From: Lachnospiraceae bacterium | GTDB lineage: Bacteria > Bacillota > Clostridia > Lachnospirales > Lachnospiraceae | Assembly: GCA_017509985.1 (NCBI GenBank) | Contig: JAFWOE010000023.1 | Coordinates: 81,266 to 145,265, forward strand | Direction of reading: 5' to 3' | Length of the DNA: 64,000 nucleotides | In this document: positions 17,050 through 25,552 of the stretch, one piece after another | How positions within the stretch are numbered: the first letter of the stretch is position 1 | Layout of the letters: each line of letters opens with the position of its first letter | Program-made: the position numbers and the translations under genes | The notes under the pieces: generated by a model | What the model saw: the letters and a program-made list of their open reading frames with translations, nothing else | Told to the model about the DNA's origin: nothing | Database searches by the model: none

Positions 17050-18132
17050 TCACCTCTTCAATTTCGGATCAAAAGCATCCCGGAGTCCGTCGCCGATCAG
17101 ATTCAGACTTAAAACGATCAGGCAGATCATGATCGCAGGAAAGACCAGTTTATAGGGATAAGAAGCCAGTCCGCCGCGGGCTGCGTTCGCCAGAGATCCG
17201 AGCGAGGGCATCGGAGCCTGCACGCCCAGGCCGACGAAGGAAAGATAACTTTCCGTAAAGATCGCGGAAGGAATCTGCAATGCCGTTGAAATAATGATAA
17301 CGGACAGGCAGTTCGGCAGGATATGCCTGCGGATGATACGGCTGGGCTTTGCACCGATCGATCTTGCCGCGAGGATGTAGTCATTCTCTTTAATGGAGAG
17401 GATCTGGCCGCGGATCAGTCTGGCCATTCCGACCCAGTATAATACGCCGAATACGATGAACAGGGACAGCATATTGGATCCCATGTTGCCGATAAAGGAA
17501 CCCTTCGGCAGGCTGATCACGCTCCCGAGTACAACGGAGAGCAGGATAACCATCAGCATATCCGGCAGCGAATAGATGACGTCTACAATACGCATCATGA
17601 TCATATCGACCTTTCCGCCGGCGTACCCCGAGATACTGCCGTACAGCATGCCGATGATCAGGACGATGATACTGGCGAAGAAGCCTACGAACAAACTAAC
17701 TCGTGTTCCGTAGATGACACGGATAAAGTAATCGCGGCTCTGCTCGTCGGTCCCGAAAAGATGCGGAAAACGGCTTCCGCCTTTTTCGATATAAGCTTTT
17801 TCGGCGTCACTGTACTGGAGCGGGCCCAGATTCTTGGCACCCTTATCACGTTTGCCTTCTACGGAAAGGATCTCCTCATAACCATAGGGGACGACGGCCG
17901 GTGCGACGACGATCGTCAGCAGGATCAGGATAATGACGATAATGCCGAACATGGCCAGCTTGTTTTTGCGGAGTTTGCGCATACCATCCTTAAGGAAGGT
18001 CGTGCTCTCACTCATAACGTCCTGCTGGCGCTTTTCTTCGTCTGTTGCTTTTTCAAATTTCGTAAGATCTATCTGCAGACTGAGGATCTGCTTTTTGGGA
18101 GTCTGATTCGGATCATAAGCCTGTTTTTCCAT
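17050..18132 (-). CDS. oppC: Oligopeptide ABC transporter permease OppC
   Basis: Protein of 360 residues. A soluble N-terminus of about 60 residues leads to the first membrane helix (MFGIIVIILILLTIVVAPAVV), followed by a periplasm-facing segment with HLFGTDEQSRDYFIRVIYGTR, typical of OppC/DppC. Five more helices follow, and the EAA loop is present (AARSIGAKPSRIIRRHILPN). It ends in the family's GDGLRDAFDPKLKR. It forms the channel with OppB. The gap to oppB is 11 bases. Confidence 0.94.
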   Translation of the reverse strand: MEKQAYDPNQTPKKQILSLQIDLTKFEKATDEEKRQQDVMSESTTFLKDGMRKLRKNKLAMFGIIVIILILLTIVVAPAVVPYGYEEILSVEGKRDKGAKNLGPLQYSDAEKAYIEKGGSRFPHLFGTDEQSRDYFIRVIYGTRVSLFVGFFASIIVLIIGMLYGSISGYAGGKVDMIMMRIVDVIYSLPDMLMVILLSVVLGSVISLPKGSFIGNMGSNMLSLFIVFGVLYWVGMARLIRGQILSIKENDYILAARSIGAKPSRIIRRHILPNCLSVIIISTALQIPSAIFTESYLSFVGLGVQAPMPSLGSLANAARGGLASYPYKLVFPAIMICLIVLSLNLIGDGLRDAFDPKLKR

Positions 18133-18143
18133 AGTCAGCCTCC

Positions 18144-19055
18144 TTACTCGTATTTGATACGCGGATCAACGACCTTGTAAACGATGTCGCAGATGAGCGT
18201 AGCCGTGACCATAAGGACCGCCAGGAAGATCGTCGTCGCCATGATCAGGGTGTAGTCCCTGTTGTTGATGGCACTGACAAATTTACTGCCGATACCGCCG
18301 ATGGTAAATACGGTTTCGACGACCATGGAGCCGGTGATGATGTAAGCGATCTGCGGACCGGCATAGGTGATGATCGGGATCAGTGAGTTGCGGAGGGCGT
18401 GCTTGAAGATAATGGCACCTTTTTTAACGCCCTTGGCCTTTGCCGTACGGATATAATCCTGGCTTAAGGCATCCAGCATGCTGGTCTTGGCCAGACGCGT
18501 GGTATAAGCCATAGGATAAGCCGCCAGTGCGATGACCGGCAGAATATAATTCTGACTGTCTGCGCTCCATACATCGACCCATCCCAGCAGTATGCAGAAG
18601 ATCAGTAGCAGGAACGTGGCCAAAATAAAGCTTGGTATGGATGTAAAAAGCGTCGTCAGAAAAATGATGATGCGGTCCGGCAGCCGGTTCCTCATCAAAG
18701 CGGCCAGACTGCCCAGGAATGTCCCGATCAGCAGGGCCACTGCGATCGCCATCAATCCCAGTTTACAGGATATCGGGAACGATTCCCTGAAAATCTCCGA
18801 GATCTCACGGCCGTTCTTCAGACTTACACCGAAATCACCGCGCATCAGCTCTTTTACATAGAGCAGGAACTGCGTCGGAAGAGGCTTGTCCAGATTATAA
18901 CGTTCGTTCAGTGACTTGATGGTAGCTTCGCTCAGAGCTTTTTCTCTATTGAACGGGCCGCCAGGAACTGCGTGCATCAGAAAAAATGTCAGCGCAGCGA
19001 TGATAAAGACCGTCAGTATAGCGAGAATGATACGCTTAACAATGTATCGAGCCAA
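18144..19055 (-). CDS. oppB: Oligopeptide ABC transporter permease OppB
   Basis: Protein of 303 residues starting with TTG at 19055, after an AAGGGGGA site about ten bases before. The N-terminus RYIVKRIILAILTVFIIAALTFFLMHAVPGGPF and the end DIVYKVVDPRIKYE are family hallmarks. The EAA loop appears as TAKAKGVKKGAIIFKHALRNSLIP. First gene of oppBCDFA. The 245 bases upstream, to the HAD gene, are A/T-rich with long A and T runs; I see no clear promoter or known leader element in them. Confidence 0.94.
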   Translation of the reverse strand: MARYIVKRIILAILTVFIIAALTFFLMHAVPGGPFNREKALSEATIKSLNERYNLDKPLPTQFLLYVKELMRGDFGVSLKNGREISEIFRESFPISCKLGLMAIAVALLIGTFLGSLAALMRNRLPDRIIIFLTTLFTSIPSFILATFLLLIFCILLGWVDVWSADSQNYILPVIALAAYPMAYTTRLAKTSMLDALSQDYIRTAKAKGVKKGAIIFKHALRNSLIPIITYAGPQIAYIITGSMVVETVFTIGGIGSKFVSAINNRDYTLIMATTIFLAVLMVTATLICDIVYKVVDPRIKYE

Positions 19056-19300
19056 ATCAGCTACTTCCCCCTTTCGTCCCGCGGAAATAATATAGGAAAA
19101 AACAGAAAAAACCGCTTTCTTTTTTCCGAAAAAAAAAGTTCCACGGCATAATCAATCTCAAATACTAGCCAATAACCGCAGGAGTTTTATTAAAATGTCA
19201 GATCGCTGAAAAAGAAATCTATCCATCTATTCTATCACGTTTTGGCGAAAGTACAAGCATAAAAGTTGTATACCCGCATTTACGTGAACGGAAATCCGTT

Positions 19301-19939
19301 TCATGCGGTGATTCTGGACAGAACTTCCGGCAGATCGCCGAAAGAGTCAATGACCGCTTCCGGAGAAACGGCGGAGCCGAAGCCGTAGGAAGCGTGAATG
19401 AAAGGAATGCCGGCTTCATGAGCTGAGGCTTCGTCGCCGGCGGTATCGCCGATATAAACGGCTTTTTCAAAGTGATTGCGCTCCATGACGAGCCGGATGT
19501 TATCGGCCTTTAACAGGCCGGTATTACCCCATTCCTCCAGATCACAGAAATACTTCCCCAGATCCATCGAAGTAAAAAAGGCGCCGACGTATCCGCGCTG
19601 GCAGTTGCTGACGACAGACATCTTATATCCTTTTTGATGCAGTTTTCGGATCGTTTCTTCTACGCCGGGATAAAGTACCCCGCCGTGCTCCGAAATGTAT
19701 TCGACTTCGTATTCCTCACAGCGCGCAAACAATGCCCTCCGGTCCGGGATATCCTTATCCGAAAGGAGCAGGTCCGCGATCTCGTCCATGGTCCTGCCCA
19801 TGACGGAGCGGATATCTGCCCCGGTGAAAGGGGGAAGCTGCGGAGCGTATTGATTTAAAATGACATTCCAGGATTCGGCAACCTGTTCGGAGGAGTTCCA
19901 GAGGGTGCCGTCCAGATCAAAGATCAGCAGGCAGTTCAT
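19301..19939 (-). CDS. HAD-superfamily phosphatase (phosphoglycolate phosphatase-like)
   Basis: Protein of 212 residues. HAD motif I is FDLDGTLWNS (residues 7-16), motif II is SVVSNCQRGY (about 107), the motif III Lys is in LLKADNIRL, and motif IV is VYIGDTAGDEASA. The cap domain between motifs I and II is helical, as in PGP/beta-phosphoglucomutase relatives. It hydrolyses a small phosphate ester; which one cannot be told. It follows the GNAT gene by 17 bases in the same direction, so the two may be cotranscribed. Confidence 0.85.
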   Translation of the reverse strand: MNCLLIFDLDGTLWNSSEQVAESWNVILNQYAPQLPPFTGADIRSVMGRTMDEIADLLLSDKDIPDRRALFARCEEYEVEYISEHGGVLYPGVEETIRKLHQKGYKMSVVSNCQRGYVGAFFTSMDLGKYFCDLEEWGNTGLLKADNIRLVMERNHFEKAVYIGDTAGDEASAHEAGIPFIHASYGFGSAVSPEAVIDSFGDLPEVLSRITA

Positions 19940-19956
19940 GGTATAATTTCCGGGAT

Positions 19957-20712
19957 TTACAGTTCTTTTACGCGGAACCAGTACTGGTACGCTTTTTTGA
20001 ACCCCAGGGATTCATAAAGGGAGATCGCCGGCGTATTGTCAGCAATGACCTGCAGATAGGCTTTCCCGATCCCGGGATTCTTCAGACCTTTGCCAAGAAG
20101 AGATTCGCAGATCTTCCGGGCGAGACCCTGCCTCCGGAATCTTTTATCCACGTTGATCGCGTAGATACCGATCTGATCCCGGTCCAATATCCCCAGTCCG
20201 GTTGCGATGATCCGGCCGTTTTGCCGGATCCCTGCGCAGAGAACGTCTTTGGGGATCGCCGCATACATGGACGGAACGATCTTTAAGTGCGTTACGGTCG
20301 CGTTTTCCTTGATCGAAAAGAGTGCGTCGATCCATTCGTCCGAGATCCGCTGTTCGATCTGAACCGTTTCATGCACCGGATACCGCGCGGGGTCACCCAG
20401 ACTGCAGCACATGACATCGGTTACATGTTCAATATGGTATCCGAGCCCTTCCAGCTTTTCGTCGAAAGCCGGATCCGTCAGGGGAGTGATCTTAAAAATA
20501 CAGGGCGTATTCCAGCGCCGGTAGATCTTTTCACAATACTGTATCTTGTCGTCCCACGGGATCTGTGCATTTCCAATTTGTTCTACACAGTTTGTGCGGT
20601 GTGTGTAATAGTGGGAAAACCGAAGGATCCAGCCGTCGTACAGCTGCATCTGGTGGGAAGGCCATGCGTTTAGGGAAAGATCTTCGATGGTTTTTATCTC
20701 TTTTTTATTCAT
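19957..20712 (-). CDS. GNAT-family N-acetyltransferase
   Basis: Protein of 251 residues from the ATG at 20712. The frame is open to 20811, but the family usually begins with the short I-x-x-LSLNAWPS pattern found 12 residues after this ATG. None of the candidate starts has a good ribosome site, so the start is uncertain. The C-terminal half carries the acetyl-CoA motif IYAINVDKRFRRQGLARKICESLL (R/QxxGxA/G) and the end AISLYESLGFKKAY. The N-terminal half is a diverged second GNAT-like domain (YDGWILRFSHYYTHRTN). The acceptor is unknown. It is followed closely by the HAD gene. Confidence 0.8.
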   Translation of the reverse strand: MNKKEIKTIEDLSLNAWPSHQMQLYDGWILRFSHYYTHRTNCVEQIGNAQIPWDDKIQYCEKIYRRWNTPCIFKITPLTDPAFDEKLEGLGYHIEHVTDVMCCSLGDPARYPVHETVQIEQRISDEWIDALFSIKENATVTHLKIVPSMYAAIPKDVLCAGIRQNGRIIATGLGILDRDQIGIYAINVDKRFRRQGLARKICESLLGKGLKNPGIGKAYLQVIADNTPAISLYESLGFKKAYQYWFRVKEL

Positions 20713-20898
20713 AGTCATAGTTTTTCTGCGCATTACGGGCGCTTTGTCTTTATCCGACAGAATCCGAATTGTGTATTCATGATTATAATTCTTCGCATTT
20801 GAAGCCGTCAAGGAATCCGTGAAAGCGGATTCGGTCTTTTCTTTTTATTTAAAAGCATATAAGATAAAAAGAAGATTCAGTCCGAATGGGAGTTATTA

Positions 20899-22275
20899 AT
20901 GGAAAACATTCTCGGAATAAAGCCGATCCCGAAACTGCTTCGGCAGTTTGCGCTGCCATCGATCATATCCATGCTGGTCAATTCTGTCTACAATATGGTA
21001 GATCAGATCTTTATCGGCCAGAAGATCGGATATCTCGGCAACGGTGCGACGAATGTGACCTTTCCTTTTGTGACGGTCTTTCTGGCGATCGGGCTGATGA
21101 TCTCGATCGGAACCGCGGCCAACGTCGGACTGAACCTCGGGAGGAAGAACCAGGAGCGCGCGGACAGGACCCTCGGCAATGGGCTGATGCTCGCAGTCAC
21201 GGCCGGACTGATCCTGGTCGTCATCGCACAGATCTTTCTTGTTCCGCTGTTAAAAGCTTTCGGTGCGACCGAGATCATTCTTCCGTACGCGGTCGATTAT
21301 GCGAGGATCTATACGGTCGGCACCATGTTTGTAATGATCGGGATCGTCGTCAATGACGAGATCCGTGCGGACGGAAATCCGAGATATGCCATGATCAGCA
21401 TGCTTTCCGGTGCGATCCTGAATGTCATTCTCGATTATGTATTAATCTTCCCTCTGGAAATGGGGGTGGCAGGTGCGGCCCTGGCTTCGATCATCGGGCA
21501 GTTCCTGACTATGATCGTAGCACTTCTTTATCTGCGGAGATTCCGGACACTGAACCTGCGGCTGAAGAACCTGAAGCCGAACCCTGTTATTATCCGGAGC
21601 ATTTTCATACTGGGACTGCCGTCCTTCGCGACGCAGATCGCCGGACTTGCCGTACAGGTCATTATGAACAATCAGGCCGTCAGATACGGAACGCAGTCAG
21701 CCTACGGGCCGGAGATCCCCCTGGCGGTCCTCGGCATATCGATGAAGATCATAATGATCATGATGTCCCTGATCATGGGAACGGCCATCGGGGCACAGCC
21801 GATCTTCAGCTTTAATTACGGCGCAGAGAAATATGACCGTGTCAAACAGCTGATCCGGATCTGCATTATCGTGACGACCATGATCGGAGTGATCGGAGTG
21901 CTTGCCATACAGATCTTTCCGGCCCAGATCATGGCAATCTTCGGACAGGAAGATCCCCTGTACAGGGAATTTGCCGTCCGCGCACTGAAGCGGATGACGA
22001 TCCTGGCCTTCGTTATGGGCGTGCAGATGACCGCAAACTCTTATTTCCAGGCAGTCGGCAAACCGAAGCTTTCCATGCTGGTATCGCTCTCCAGACAGGT
22101 GCTTTTCATGGTCCCGCTGATGCTGATCCTGCCAGCTTTTTTCGGGCTCGACGGGATCATGTATTCCTTCATCCTGAGCGATGCCGGATCCGCAGTCATG
22201 TGTTCCATCCTGCTGGCAAGAGAAATCAAAGAACTGAAGGCGCTGACCGCAAAACCGGAAGCTTCATCCTTTTGA
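20899..22275 (+). CDS. MATE-family efflux transporter
   Basis: Protein of 458 residues, about 12 membrane segments in two homologous halves. The N-terminal pattern IPKLLRQFALPSIISMLVNSVYNMVDQIFIG is typical of the clostridial MepA/VmrA-like branch, and the middle has NDEIRADGNPRYAM. It exports unknown compounds with a cation gradient. Divergent from the GNAT gene. This is the second of three MATE genes in the window; they are not close copies of each other. A weak GGGAG ribosome site precedes the ATG. Confidence 0.87.
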   Translation: MENILGIKPIPKLLRQFALPSIISMLVNSVYNMVDQIFIGQKIGYLGNGATNVTFPFVTVFLAIGLMISIGTAANVGLNLGRKNQERADRTLGNGLMLAVTAGLILVVIAQIFLVPLLKAFGATEIILPYAVDYARIYTVGTMFVMIGIVVNDEIRADGNPRYAMISMLSGAILNVILDYVLIFPLEMGVAGAALASIIGQFLTMIVALLYLRRFRTLNLRLKNLKPNPVIIRSIFILGLPSFATQIAGLAVQVIMNNQAVRYGTQSAYGPEIPLAVLGISMKIIMIMMSLIMGTAIGAQPIFSFNYGAEKYDRVKQLIRICIIVTTMIGVIGVLAIQIFPAQIMAIFGQEDPLYREFAVRALKRMTILAFVMGVQMTANSYFQAVGKPKLSMLVSLSRQVLFMVPLMLILPAFFGLDGIMYSFILSDAGSAVMCSILLAREIKELKALTAKPEASSF

Positions 22276-22356
22276 GACGAATTGCACATCATTTCAATGG
22301 AAAGGCTTCCTTTATGCAACAGGCATGACGGAAAACATGCTGTTCAGAAAACAGAA

Positions 22357-23295
22357 TCAAAGGATTTCATCCAGGAAACCAAATACCCGGTCCATATTGG
22401 CGTTCATGAACCAGTCGGGAGTAACGATGCGGTTGAGCGCACAGTGATTCCATCCGTCAAAGACCTGGAAACGGACGCGGTCTTTGCCGCAGCGCTTTTC
22501 AATTATCTTTGCCAGGCTTTCCGATTCCGTGCAGGGTACGATCTCGTCATTCTTTCCGACCTGTATCAGAGTGGGCGGGAACTCCCCGGTTATATAGGTT
22601 ATCGGATTCAGAAGGACAGCTAAATCCGGAAAGAGTCTCGGATTTGCACCTACGTAGATCGACATCAGGTTGATCGGAATGGTTCCGGGAACAAATTCTT
22701 TCGGAGCGGCGGCTTCGGCTTCCGGAGGGGGAGTCAGGGTCAGAAGATCATAACAGCCGCATTGAGCAATTACGGCTTTAACGTTGCCGGATATTTCCGA
22801 AAAGAGAGGATCAGGGCCGTCAAAAGCAGGAATTCCGGCTGTTGCGGCTGCAAATACGGCATAGTACGCCCCGGCGCTGTCACCGCCGAGCGCAAAACGA
22901 TCCGGGTCAAGGCAGTAGTCTTTTGCGTGTGCTTTCAGAAAACGGATCGCTGTCTTAATGTCATAGAGACCGCACGGTGCCTTGCTTTCAAACCCTTTCC
23001 GGTATTCCAGGGATACCACTGCATAACCGCGGTTGATACCGTCTGCAGCCAGGAGAAACTGTACGTCCTGCTTGTCGCCGGCGATAAAGGCGCCGCCGTG
23101 TATGAAGATATAGGTTGGAAACGGTCCGTTCCCTTCCGCCGGCAGATAGATATCCAGAACCTGGCCTGAGGAAAGGGATGAGTAGGGAACGTTAAGCCAT
23201 TTTCGGATCACATTGCTTACATCCACCATTTCGGATCCCAGCGGGTCGGTCGGTTCGATGATGTTCCAGGGGATGTCCAGATTGTAATTATTCAT
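22357..23295 (-). CDS. Alpha/beta hydrolase, HSL-type esterase
   Basis: Protein of 312 residues without a signal peptide. Oxyanion motif FIHGGAF (residues 64-70), nucleophile motif GGDSAGAYYA with Ser140, the acid in QVGKNDEIVP and the histidine in DGWNHCAL complete the triad. The order and the HGG-GDSAG pair mark the hormone-sensitive-lipase branch of esterases, which act on short acyl or aryl esters. AGAAGGAGATC precedes the ATG. It is divergent from the NifX-FKBP gene; each has a TATAAT box in the region between. The natural substrate is unknown. Confidence 0.85.
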   Translation of the reverse strand: MNNYNLDIPWNIIEPTDPLGSEMVDVSNVIRKWLNVPYSSLSSGQVLDIYLPAEGNGPFPTYIFIHGGAFIAGDKQDVQFLLAADGINRGYAVVSLEYRKGFESKAPCGLYDIKTAIRFLKAHAKDYCLDPDRFALGGDSAGAYYAVFAAATAGIPAFDGPDPLFSEISGNVKAVIAQCGCYDLLTLTPPPEAEAAAPKEFVPGTIPINLMSIYVGANPRLFPDLAVLLNPITYITGEFPPTLIQVGKNDEIVPCTESESLAKIIEKRCGKDRVRFQVFDGWNHCALNRIVTPDWFMNANMDRVFGFLDEIL

Positions 23296-23398
23296 TCTTT
23301 GATCTCCTTCTGATTCAGCTGTGATTGGTTTGATTCTTCCTAATTATGATTATATCCCAAACCGGAAGAGACAGATACTTTTATTTAAGGAAAAGCCG

Positions 23399-23407
23399 TG
23401 ATATAAT
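23399..23407 (+). promoter_or_regulatory. Extended -10 promoter of the NifX-FKBP gene
   Basis: TGaTATAAT at 23399-23407, about 80 bases before the start codon. No good -35 box; the TGn extension may compensate. A second TATAAT, on the minus strand at 23354-23349, serves the esterase gene. Confidence 0.5.
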
Positions 23408-23485
23408 CAATTGGCCTGCGCCGGGTGAGGAAAACCTGTGCAGAAAGACAAAGCTCAACTCGTACGAAACAGGAGAATTATAGTG

Positions 23486-24331
23486 ATGAGAATTGCGGTA
23501 CCTTTGGAAAATGGAAATGTTTTTCAGCATTTCGGACATTCGGAGCAGTTTAAAATATATGATGCGGAATACGGAAAAGTAGTTGCACTCAATATCATCC
23601 GTGCGGAAAATGGAGGACACGGAGCACTGGCTGCACTGCTGGGCGATCATGGAGTAGATGTACTGATCTGCGGCGGCATCGGCGAGGGTGCCCGGAACGC
23701 TCTGGAGGAACAGGGGATCGCTGTCTTCCCCGGGATCACGGGCAGTGCGGATGAAGCCGTGGAGGCTTATCTCAACGGCGACCTGGAAGAGGGCGGAGCA
23801 AACTGCGACCATCATTCTTCGGAGTCGTCCTGTGAAGGGCACGACTGCGCTTCGGGAGGGTGCTCCGGGTGTTCCGGCTGTCATTCTCAGCCTGCAATTG
23901 AAGGAAAGAACGTCGGCAAGGTCTGTAAGGCACATTATATCGGCACTTTCAATGACGGAACACAGTTCGATTCCTCTTATGACAGAGGCGAGCCGCTGGA
24001 ATTTGTCTGCGGTACCGGAATGATGATCCGCGGCTTCGATGAGGCCGTTGCCAATATGGAAGTCGGGGAAAGCATCCAGATCCACCTGATGCCTTCGCAG
24101 GCCTACGGCGAAACGGATCCGAACGCGGTCTTTACCGTGGAGCTGTCCATGCTGCCCGGGATTGAAGAGGTTCCCGTCGGCGAGCGTATCTATCTTACCA
24201 ATGCGTACGGAAACCGTTTCGGAGCGACGATCGTGAAGAGAGATGAGAAGACGGTTACCTTCGATGCAAATCACGAGATGGCCGGAAAAGAACTGAATTT
24301 CCAGATCGAACTGGTCGAAGTTAAAGGCTGA
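23486..24331 (+). CDS. NifX/NifB-associated domain fused to SlyD-like FKBP prolyl isomerase
   Basis: Protein of 281 residues; ATG at 23486 follows AGGAGA (an in-frame GTG just before it is the alternative). Residues 1-103 are a dinitrogenase FeMo-cofactor biosynthesis domain (MRIAVPLENGNVFQHFGHSEQF, LICGGIGEGA), which in NifX, NafY and NifB tails binds iron-sulfur cofactor precursors. Residues 104-138 are a Cys/His-rich linker (CDHH, CEGHDC, CSGCSGCH), probably metal-binding. Residues 140-281 are an FKBP domain of the SlyD kind with the inserted flap (GTQFDSSYDRGEPLEFVCGTGMMIRGFDEAV). It lies just upstream of the riboswitch-led nitrogenase-like operon but has its own promoter. A role as cofactor carrier or folding helper for that system is inference. 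Confidence 0.85.
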   Translation: MRIAVPLENGNVFQHFGHSEQFKIYDAEYGKVVALNIIRAENGGHGALAALLGDHGVDVLICGGIGEGARNALEEQGIAVFPGITGSADEAVEAYLNGDLEEGGANCDHHSSESSCEGHDCASGGCSGCSGCHSQPAIEGKNVGKVCKAHYIGTFNDGTQFDSSYDRGEPLEFVCGTGMMIRGFDEAVANMEVGESIQIHLMPSQAYGETDPNAVFTVELSMLPGIEEVPVGERIYLTNAYGNRFGATIVKRDEKTVTFDANHEMAGKELNFQIELVEVKG

Positions 24332-24359
24332 TCCTTCGAAGGCAGGGCATACGCAGAAG

Positions 24360-24388
24360 TTGCATTTCTGCCTGCCCGGTGATATAGT
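24360..24388 (+). promoter_or_regulatory. Promoter of the TPP-riboswitch nitrogenase-like operon
   Basis: TTGCAT (24360-24365), exactly 17 bases, TATAGT (24383-24388). The riboswitch begins about 11 bases past the expected start of transcription. Confidence 0.65.
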
Positions 24389-24405
24389 AAATAAAACAGA
24401 AAACA

Positions 24406-24495
24406 GAAGCTAGGGGAGCGGCAGCTGAGAACCCGGGAATTATTCCTGATGACCCTTATTACCTGATCTGGTTAATGCCAGCGGAGGGAAGCTTC
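24406..24495 (+). ncRNA. TPP (THI-box) riboswitch
   Basis: All conserved parts are present in order: P1 stem GAAGCT (24406-24411) with AGCTTC (24490-24495), the GGGG and CTGAGA block (24425-24430), ACCC, ACCTGATCTGG (24461-24471), TAATGCCAGCG and GGGAAGC. It senses thiamine pyrophosphate. A following alternative hairpin (CAGAGT 24495-24500 with ACTCTG 24513-24518) and a terminator at 24529 suggest OFF control by premature termination when TPP is bound. Confidence 0.96.
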
Positions 24496-24528
24496 AGAGT
24501 ATAAGAATAAAAACTCTGAATTTTAAAG

Positions 24529-24554
24529 TGTGCTGCTTCGGCAGCACATTTTTT
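24529..24554 (+). terminator. Riboswitch-controlled transcription terminator
   Basis: TGTGCTGC (24529-24536), loop TTCG, GCAGCACA (24541-24548), then TTTTTT. It stands between the TPP aptamer and the first gene, as expected for an expression platform. Confidence 0.92.
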
Positions 24555-24613
24555 GTTTGCGGCCGGATACCGGCTCCGGCGTTTCAGAGTACCGCAGAAC
24601 GGTTATTAATCAC

Positions 24614-25483
24614 ATGTATTCTTATGAATCACTCCGAAAACTGCATCCCTGTCTGGGCAGGGGGAACGAAGGCGGCGGCAGGCTCCATCTGCCGGTCAGT
24701 CCGTCCTGCAATCTTTGCTGCCGGTACTGCAGCCGCATGTTCACCGTTTCCGAAGAACGGCCGGGCAGGACGAGGGGGATCCTTCCTCTGCAGAACGTCG
24801 GAGACGTGATAAAAAAAGCTCTGGAGCTTTGTCCGGAACTGACGACGGTCGGCATTGCGGGCCCCGGCGAGGCCCTGGCTACAGACCATGCCGTCCGGGC
24901 ATTTGAGATTACCGACCGGGAATTTCCGGAGCTGATCAAATGCCTGAGCACGAACGGGCTGATGCTGGAGGAGAAAGCTCCTGAACTGGCTGAGGTACAC
25001 GTTGATACGGTTACGGTTACGGTCAATGCGGTGGACCCTTCTGTTCAGGAGAAGATCAATAAAAGGATCTATTTAAAAGGCCGTTGGGTCTATGGAGAAG
25101 AAGCGGCGCGGATCCTGATCGACAGGCAGCTGCGCGGCATCGAAAAAGCTTCCGCCCTTGGAATGACGGTAAAGGTCAACACCGTCCTGATCCCCGGGAT
25201 CAACGACAGCCATATCGGCGAGACTGCCCGGAAAACCGCAGAAGCGGGAGCCAGGATCTGCAATATTATCCCTTTGATCCCGCAGGCCGAAATGTCGGAT
25301 CTGGATGCACCGGGATGTGAGGAGCTAGCGGATGCAAGGGCTGAGGCCGAACCGTATCTGGATGTTTTCCGCCATTGCCGGCACTGCCGTGCCGACGCTG
25401 CAGGGAAACTCAACGGAGAAGACTATGGGAAAATACTGTACGGCGGACCGGAACTCGGACAGGAAACCTTTTCTCACGGATAA
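24614..25483 (+). CDS. NifB-like radical SAM protein
   Basis: Protein of 289 residues from the ATG at 24614; an earlier frame start at 24530 would lie in the terminator, and no strong ribosome site is seen. NifB builds the carbide-containing NifB-cofactor from two 4Fe-4S clusters. The key parts are present: HPC at 11-13, HLPVSPSCNLCCRYCSR with radical SAM cysteines 32, 36 and 39, the ERPGRT block, and RHCRHCRADAAG near the end, which supplies cluster cysteines in NifB. The NifX-like tail of many NifB proteins is absent, and such a domain sits in the gene before. It is the first gene under the TPP riboswitch. Call as NifB family is strong; exact product is inferred. Confidence 0.88.
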   Translation: MYSYESLRKLHPCLGRGNEGGGRLHLPVSPSCNLCCRYCSRMFTVSEERPGRTRGILPLQNVGDVIKKALELCPELTTVGIAGPGEALATDHAVRAFEITDREFPELIKCLSTNGLMLEEKAPELAEVHVDTVTVTVNAVDPSVQEKINKRIYLKGRWVYGEEAARILIDRQLRGIEKASALGMTVKVNTVLIPGINDSHIGETARKTAEAGARICNIIPLIPQAEMSDLDAPGCEELADARAEAEPYLDVFRHCRHCRADAAGKLNGEDYGKILYGGPELGQETFSHG

Positions 25484-25552
25484 TACGATGAAAATGCCGA
25501 ATTAAAACATGACAAAGAATACGAAAACCTGGAAAAGGAGAGGCAGATCGTA

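Noticed and set aside
22315..22350. Hairpin AACAGGCATG/CATGCTGTT after the second MATE gene as a terminator
   Set aside because: There is no T run on either strand and one arm has a bulge, so support is too weak.
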